Below are positions 32,111 through 36,363 of a stretch of 36,363 nt of DNA, one piece after another. Made by a program: the position numbers and the translations under genes. The notes under the pieces were generated by a model. The model saw only the letters and a list, made by a program, of their open reading frames with translations, had not been told where the DNA came from and did no database searches. The DNA is taken from NCBI GenBank assembly GCA_028711415.1, contig JAQTSG010000007.1, positions 1-36,363 on the forward strand, written 5' to 3'. Each line of letters begins with the position of its first letter. The first letter of the stretch is position 1. Source of the stretch: Patescibacteria group bacterium. GTDB taxonomy: Bacteria; Patescibacteriota; Patescibacteriia; Patescibacteriales; JAQTRU01.

Positions 32111-33120
32111 AAGACAGCTTTTAGTTTTTCGCTTTTAGCTTTTAGTTTAATTTTGTATTCTTCTCTCCGGTCATTAACATGAAGTTTTATTATTTTGTCG
32201 CTAGCCACCACCCGGCTGTCCATATTCATAATATCTTTTATTTGCCTCGGCATTATTTCCAATTGAATTTCTTTGATTTTTCTTTCCAGCCCGCCGAAAA
32301 ACATATCAACCACGTCGCGGTAAAATCGGGGAAAACCTTTGCCCGCGTTCCGCCTATAATTTACCTCACCGCGCTCCCAATTAGGCAAATAATTTTTTAG
32401 CCAAATATTAGCTTCTATGAACTTATTATAAATATCATCTCGGTCATAAATTGGCGCCAGTCCGGCCAGCCAATAAATAAAATAGGTATCTTGCCCGCCG
32501 GGTATCATTAAACTTTCCAGATCCATCGCTTCCTCGCTGATAAAAAAGCTTAAACAAATTTTATCCTGCATTTCTCCGGGTTTCGGACGCAACCCCAGTA
32601 TTTTTGTCGCGAGCACGCAAAAAAATCTGGTTAGCCAAACCCGGCGGGCTTCCGTAATAATAAATAAATCTATGTCGCCTCCTCTTTTTAGATTATGCGC
32701 CCCGATTATATTTCCGACCGCAATCATTTTTACCCAGGGGATGAATTTAAAAATTTTAGCGATGAGAACCGCCCGTTTAAATTTCTTATCCGTATAATTA
32801 TATCTCGCCATTCTCTCTTTTATAACTTCCTCCCGGCCAGTTAAAAAATAAAAACCATTCTTTTCCTCAATCTGCCCCCTTTCGTTAAAGGGGGCGGGGG
32901 GGATTTCTTGCCCCCTCTTCTCCACTTGCCCCCCTTGTAAGGGGGGTTTCTTCGTAATATCTTCCAAAATCTCCATTACCTCCGATAACCCACATTTCAC
33001 ACTTATATATTTCCAAATCTCAAACCCGGTTAAAGGATAAGAAAACAAGTCAAAAAAAGCAATTGCCTCCGCAATTGCCTCAACTGTATTTTTATCTGTT
33101 TTTATTTCTTCAAATTCCAT
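32107..33120 (-). CDS. Nucleotidyltransferase-like protein with in-frame palindrome insertion
   Basis: The protein has 337 residues. An N-terminal helical, winged-helix-like part (1-55) is followed by an insertion and then a region recalling a nucleotidyltransferase core: VGNIIGAHNLKRGGDIDLFIITEA, with the G-S/x-DID pattern. The first Gly-Ser pair of typical enzymes is not obvious, so activity is uncertain. Residues about 58-85 (PPLQGGQVEKRGQEIPPAPF and following) come from two G/C palindromes at 32874-32946 and break the alignment between these parts. The gene overlaps the ligase gene by 4 nt (ATGA). A role in surface glycan synthesis is only inferred from this coupling. Confidence 0.7.
   Translation of the reverse strand: MEFEEIKTDKNTVEAIAEAIAFFDLFSYPLTGFEIWKYISVKCGLSEVMEILEDITKKPPLQGGQVEKRGQEIPPAPFNERGQIEEKNGFYFLTGREEVIKERMARYNYTDKKFKRAVLIAKIFKFIPWVKMIAVGNIIGAHNLKRGGDIDLFIITEARRVWLTRFFCVLATKILGLRPKPGEMQDKICLSFFISEEAMDLESLMIPGGQDTYFIYWLAGLAPIYDRDDIYNKFIEANIWLKNYLPNWERGEVNYRRNAGKGFPRFYRDVVDMFFGGLERKIKEIQLEIMPRQIKDIMNMDSRVVASDKIIKLHVNDRREEYKIKLKAKSEKLKAVL
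32874..32946. repeat. Two G/C palindromes inside the nucleotidyltransferase-like gene
   Basis: GCCCCCTTT (32874-32882) pairs perfectly with 32887-32895, and CCCCCCTT (32929-32936) with 32939-32946. The encoded peptides (PPLQGG, PPAPFNERG) recall translated palindrome insertions. Confidence 0.8.
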
Positions 33121-33178
33121 GCCTTTATATTTAATATTCCGAATAAACTATTTAACTAATCCCTAATTAACTAATTAA

Positions 33179-34270
33179 CTACTCTTCTATTCTCGGTTTA
33201 TCTAATATCATTGGCTCAACTTTTGATTCACCCTCGGTAATTTTTACCACATCTTTATCTAACTTTTTAAATTCTTTGTAGGCATTATTATAATGATTAA
33301 CTGTCGTGGACATGCTAATACCTAACTTTTTCATAAAATCATCATAACTTAATAAATGCCGGCTTAATTTTTCCACATTAGCCCTGATCGTTTTGGCGCT
33401 TTCTTCAATTTGCAAAGCGCGCAAACCCTGAAGCACGGTTTGAAGATATGCTAAAAACGAAGTCGGAGAAACAATTATCACATGCTTTTCTTTAAAAGCA
33501 TATTCAATCAAATCTCTTGTATTAACCTGCACCGCGCCCACTTTATTAATCAGTAAATCATAATAAATCGCCTCGCTTGGAATAAACATAAACGCGAAAT
33601 CCATCGTTTTTTCACCCGGCTTAACGTATTTAGAAGTTTCATCAATCCGATTCTTTAAATCCTGCTTAAATTGCTTTTCCAGTCTTTCCTTTATTTCCGC
33701 GTCCGAGCAATTTATAATCTTTTCGTAATTTTCCAGAGAAAACTTGGAATCAACCGGAATGATTTTATCTTTGACAAAAACCACGGCGTCAACAATTGAG
33801 CCATCTTTAAAAGGATATTGCATCTGATAAGAATTCGGCGGTAAAACATTTTTTAAAGTTTCTTCAAGATAATATTCGCCCAAAACCCCACGCTGTTTCG
33901 GATTTTTTAAAATATCCTGCAAGTTCTGGAGTTGCGCGGAAAAGTTTACCACCTGCTTATTGGTCTCTTCAAGTTTAGTGAGCCCGGCCACCACGTCGGC
34001 AATCTGTTTAGCCGACTGTCCGGTTATTCCCTGCACCGTTCTGATTGTCTGGCTGAATTGCTCCTGCGTCACGCGGTGCGTTTCTGATAACTTGCTGTCC
34101 ATGGCCTGCCGCAATTCCTTGTTTTGCTCCGCCAGTTGCGACAGTCTTTCCATCATAGTTATAAGTTTTTCTTCTCCGCCTCCGGATTTTTTCCGCAACA
34201 AAAGAAGGATAATGGCAATTACCCCAAGAACTAAAATTATTAGCAAAAATGTAATTAATTGGCTCGACAT
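33179..34270 (-). CDS. rmuC: DNA recombination protein RmuC
   Basis: The protein has 363 residues. A single N-terminal transmembrane helix (about 5-26) is followed by a coiled coil (about 35-120). The RmuC nuclease-like domain contains GVLGEYYLEETLKNVLPPNSYQMQYPFKDGSIVDAVV, PVDSKFSLENYEK, FAFMFIPSEAIYYDLL and VSPTSFLAYLQTVLQGLRALQIEE. In other bacteria RmuC limits DNA inversions and is associated with recombination at short inverted repeats; a PD-(D/E)XK-type fold has been suggested. That link is of interest here given the many palindromes. Weak or no Shine-Dalgarno sequence. Confidence 0.93.
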   Translation of the reverse strand: MSSQLITFLLIILVLGVIAIILLLLRKKSGGGEEKLITMMERLSQLAEQNKELRQAMDSKLSETHRVTQEQFSQTIRTVQGITGQSAKQIADVVAGLTKLEETNKQVVNFSAQLQNLQDILKNPKQRGVLGEYYLEETLKNVLPPNSYQMQYPFKDGSIVDAVVFVKDKIIPVDSKFSLENYEKIINCSDAEIKERLEKQFKQDLKNRIDETSKYVKPGEKTMDFAFMFIPSEAIYYDLLINKVGAVQVNTRDLIEYAFKEKHVIIVSPTSFLAYLQTVLQGLRALQIEESAKTIRANVEKLSRHLLSYDDFMKKLGISMSTTVNHYNNAYKEFKKLDKDVVKITEGESKVEPMILDKPRIEE

Positions 34271-34278
34271 TCTTTAAT

Positions 34279-34318
34279 CTTAAGAATCTTAAGAGTCTTA
34301 AAAATCCCAATAATCTCA
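34279..34318. repeat. 9-nt period repeat block upstream of rmuC
   Basis: Units cttaagaat, cttaagagt, cttaaaaat, cccaataat have the same order of unit types (agaat, agagt, aaaat, ataat) as the block inside the ligase gene at 30909-30950, which points to common descent. Confidence 0.75.
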
Positions 34319-34356
34319 TTCCCATATTAACAATATTATCTGGGTTCGGCAAGGGT

Positions 34357-34390
34357 AAAAAAAGAAGCCTCCATGAATGCGAAGGCTTCT
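34357..34390 (-). terminator. Intrinsic terminator after the 169-residue secreted protein gene
   Basis: AGAAGCCT (34363-34370) pairs perfectly with 34383-34390. On the minus strand it is followed by a run of seven T (34357-34363). Confidence 0.85.
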
Positions 34391-34413
34391 CGTAAATGAA
34401 TCATATTCCTTTA

Positions 34414-34923
34414 TTATTTTCTTTCATTAAAGGGTTTAAAATCCCTAAAGAACATTTCGATTAATAAACGGGGACCGAATGGCACCTTTCCGAAATGCCG
34501 TATTTTGCCGTCCGGCGCGCGAAAATTAATTCCGGTCGGAAAAAATTGCACTGGCCAAACGAAAAATACGACCTCAACTACGTCCGCCTGCTCGAAAATT
34601 AATGAAGTGCCATGATAAATATTACCGGCTGACGGAGTAATTTCCGGCGAAGAACTAACGAACACTTTATTCCGAGCGCTAATCTGTTTGAGCTTTTCTT
34701 CCGTGAAAAAAGCCCAATAAATTTTTTTATCGCGCACCCTAAATTCCCATTTTGCCATTCCATCCAGAAAAGGAACAGCTATCGCCGAATCCACCGGGCA
34801 AAAAACAACATCGGACAAATCCGCCGCCACGGCCACGGGCATTTCGTCTTCTCCAAAAACTGTATTGGAAAATGAAACGCAAAACGCGGCCAAAATCACG
34901 AGTCGAACCAAATTTTCTTTCAT
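34414..34923 (-). CDS. Exported protein of unknown function
   Basis: The protein has 169 residues. A clear signal peptide occupies about 1-24 (MKENLVRLVILAAFCVSFSN ... VFGEDE). The mature part is β-rich and has no motif I know; it is rich in aromatic residues (EVVFFVWPVQFFPTGINFRA). GAGGG upstream of the ATG supports the start. A TTGACA-17-TAATAA promoter lies about 60 bp upstream and a terminator follows, so it is a monocistronic unit. It resembles the next gene (35094-35609) in layout: signal peptide ending (V/T)FG, own terminator, strong ribosome-binding site. Possible distant paralogs. Confidence 0.7.
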   Translation of the reverse strand: MKENLVRLVILAAFCVSFSNTVFGEDEMPVAVAADLSDVVFCPVDSAIAVPFLDGMAKWEFRVRDKKIYWAFFTEEKLKQISARNKVFVSSSPEITPSAGNIYHGTSLIFEQADVVEVVFFVWPVQFFPTGINFRAPDGKIRHFGKVPFGPRLLIEMFFRDFKPFNERK

Positions 34924-34979
34924 TGGAATGCCCTCTAAATTAGAGTGAGATTTTTAAACATAGGAAAGATCAACTCTAC

Positions 34980-35008
34980 TTATTATCACTTTTTTTTGCC
35001 TTTGTCAA
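34980..35008 (-). promoter_or_regulatory. Promoter of the 169-residue secreted protein gene
   Basis: On the minus strand perfect TTGACA (35003-35008) and TAATAA (34980-34985), preceded by TGA as an extended -10, are 17 bp apart. Confidence 0.7.
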
Positions 35009-35048
35009 TGACTTTTTATAATTATTACATTGTATTGGCCAAAAAATA

Positions 35049-35071
35049 AGAGAGCGCTTTCTTCGCTCTCT
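35049..35071 (-). terminator. Intrinsic terminator after the 171-residue secreted protein gene
   Basis: AGAGAGCG (35049-35056) pairs perfectly with 35064-35071. On the minus strand a T-rich tract follows (complement of 35041-35046). Confidence 0.85.
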
Positions 35072-35093
35072 TTTCTTGATTTCCCCTTACATA

Positions 35094-35609
35094 TTATAAA
35101 TCTTTTGCTGCCCATGCCGCCTCTTTAGTTAACACGAGTTCACAATGGAAATAAGTGATTTCTCCCTTTACCCTCGCAACATTATACTTACCGGGAAAAG
35201 TAAATCCCATAGGAATGACTTCTGCGATATTGTCGTTCGCTTTTATAACACAACAGACCGGAAAGCGAATGGGATCATAATAAGGAACTTTCTTTTTTAC
35301 TTCGTTAAAATTAAATTCATTCTCATGAACGAGTAAAAATACAATCGCGACCATTGGCGATTCTTTCCAATTAGCGCTGGGAAAAGCCAAGACATAAGAA
35401 TCCTCACTCTGCGAACCTTCAATATGAAGAATAATTTCAGGAACAATTTTGCCTTTCTGGTCAAACCCCAGCCAGACATCTACCTTCACTGTGTCCAAAA
35501 CTGATTCCGACGATAATCCTGATGAAATCGCATCTTGCCCAAAAGTAAGATCTGAAAAGAGCATCGCGGCCAAAAAGCAAGCCGCCAAAACCGCAAATTT
35601 TTTTGCCAT
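35094..35609 (-). CDS. Exported protein of unknown function
   Basis: I choose the start at the ATG complementary to 35607-35609 (MAKKFAVLAACFLAAMLFSD), because AGAGGGGG lies just upstream; the frame is open for 14 further codons up to 35651 but those encode the ribosome-binding site itself. The protein is then 171 residues with a signal peptide at about 1-24, ending LTFGQDA. The mature part has no known motif; predicted β-strands alternate with charged loops and contain one CC pair. A terminator follows directly. Function is unknown. Confidence 0.7.
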   Translation of the reverse strand: MAKKFAVLAACFLAAMLFSDLTFGQDAISSGLSSESVLDTVKVDVWLGFDQKGKIVPEIILHIEGSQSEDSYVLAFPSANWKESPMVAIVFLLVHENEFNFNEVKKKVPYYDPIRFPVCCVIKANDNIAEVIPMGFTFPGKYNVARVKGEITYFHCELVLTKEAAWAAKDL

Positions 35610-35688
35610 CAGACTGCCCCCTCTGTTTAGACAGTTAACCGCGAAAATCAAATGAGAATATAAAAATTTGTCTAAATATTTTATTCAT

Positions 35689-35724
35689 CCTAACAATCCC
35701 AAAAATCCCAAGAGTCTTAATAAT
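35689..35724. repeat. 9-nt period repeat block downstream of gyrA
   Basis: Units cctaacaat, cccaaaaat, cccaagagt and cttaataat fill the short spacer between gyrA and the secreted-protein gene. It is the fourth block of the family. Confidence 0.7.
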
Positions 35725-35733
35725 CACAACGCC

Positions 35734-36363
35734 CTACACCCATGTCACGCAAGCCACCTTATCGCTTGCTTCTTTAAATCGCATTAATCTTACGCCCTGC
35801 GTATCGCGGCCTAATTGGTTAACGGATTTAAACGGCAGGCGGATAACCTGGCCTTTTTCCGAAATCACGATTAAATCTTTTTCCGCCATAGATTCGGTAT
35901 TAACGATAAAAGCGTTCACCAGCTTACCGGTCTTGCTTGTTACCTTGGCGGTCTTAATTCCGGATCCGCCCCGGCCCTGAACTTTATAAAATCCTAAAGC
36001 GGTCCGTTTGCCAAAGCCCTGTTCCATAATCGTTAGGACCTGATATTTTTTCATTTTTTCTTTATCGCCCTTAATAATTCCCATACCAATCATAATATCA
36101 TCTTTCTTTAACCGGATCCCCCGCACCCCGGCGGCATTGCGGCCCATATCGCGGACATCGGATTCTTTAAAGCGCACCGACTGGCCGCCGGCCGTAATTA
36201 GCTGAATTTGGTCATTGCCGCTGGTCGGCTTAGCCCAGATTAACTTATCTTCGCCCTTTATTTTAATGGCAATCAGGCCGGACCGGCGGACGTTAGCGAA
36301 GGCCTCTAACTTCACTTTTTTTACCAGGCCCCTTTCCGTCGCGAAGAATAAAAATTTACTGTT
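35734..36363 (-). CDS. gyrA: DNA gyrase subunit A, C-terminal part (5' end outside window)
   Basis: The open frame runs from the stop complementary to 35734-35736 to the window edge, giving 209 residues (the upstream end reads NSKFLFFATERGLVKKVKLE). It shows repeated β-pinwheel blades of the GyrA C-terminal domain: DLIVISEKGQVIRLPFKSV, GRDTQGVRLMRF, TAGGQSVRFKESDVRDMGR. QGRGGSG corresponds to the GyrA box (QRRGGKG) that is needed to wrap DNA and separates GyrA from ParC. So this is the supercoiling subunit rather than topoisomerase IV. The active-site tyrosine lies outside the window. An internal GTG near 36315 is not the start. Confidence 0.92.
   Translation of the reverse strand, partial: NSKFLFFATERGLVKKVKLEAFANVRRSGLIAIKIKGEDKLIWAKPTSGNDQIQLITAGGQSVRFKESDVRDMGRNAAGVRGIRLKKDDIMIGMGIIKGDKEKMKKYQVLTIMEQGFGKRTALGFYKVQGRGGSGIKTAKVTSKTGKLVNAFIVNTESMAEKDLIVISEKGQVIRLPFKSVNQLGRDTQGVRLMRFKEASDKVACVTWV

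Overview
The window looks like a chromosomal segment of a candidate-phyla-radiation bacterium (Patescibacteria, Parcubacteria-like). The evidence is low-GC, densely packed small core genes, many of them without a Shine-Dalgarno sequence. There is also a cluster of huge Ig/IPT/FN3 surface proteins carrying a VirB2-like two-helix pilin module, thrombospondin-type-3 membrane proteins, a repeat protein with the GYAWSENIGWISF unit, and short palindromes both between and inside genes. No species can be named from sequence alone.

Layout. 1-1527: end of a GYAWSENIGW repeat protein, a small secreted protein, an 18-bp hairpin and a REP-associated tyrosine transposase. 1584-2384: dgkA and ybeY. 2463-14336 (minus strand): a surface cluster of two pilin-fused giant adhesins, a large Ig/carboxypeptidase-regulatory protein and three paralogous TSP3 membrane proteins. 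14450-15919: a full hydrolase/synthetase (p)ppGpp enzyme, the only protein gene on the plus strand, with a bidirectional terminator after it. 15974-22058 (minus): yqeY-like gene, rpsU, hisS, lepB, queA, a PH-domain membrane protein, a small membrane protein and ruvB. 22206-24120: two unknown genes, an iron-sulfur-flavoprotein-like reductase and a membrane-bound hydrolase-like protein. 24305-27505: a UvrD-type helicase fused to an Fe-S PD-(D/E)XK nuclease. 27506-27944: no protein gene, but what appears to be an independent structured RNA of about 300 nt on the plus strand. 27945-30530: a divergent acetate-kinase-family enzyme and an M16 peptidase. 30734-34270: an O-antigen-ligase-like protein, a nucleotidyltransferase-like protein and RmuC. 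34414-35609: two secreted unknowns with their own promoters or terminators. 35734-end: the C-terminal part of gyrA.

Two observations stand out. First, 27585-27884 has a TTGACT-17-TATAAT promoter, several long compensating helices and an intrinsic terminator, and no convincing ORF. I do not recognise it as tmRNA, RNase P, SRP or 6S RNA. Second, short palindromic or short-period repeats sit in frame inside at least six proteins (transposase, YbeY, QueA, the helicase, the nucleotidyltransferase-like protein and the ligase), and related elements lie between genes. This resembles the Rickettsia palindromic element phenomenon.

Expression style is mixed. Several housekeeping genes lack a Shine-Dalgarno sequence, and ruvB and the helicase appear leaderless. 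In contrast ackA, the unknown genes at 22-23 kb and 34-36 kb, and rpsU have strong Shine-Dalgarno sequences, and most of them have near-consensus promoters and/or their own terminators.
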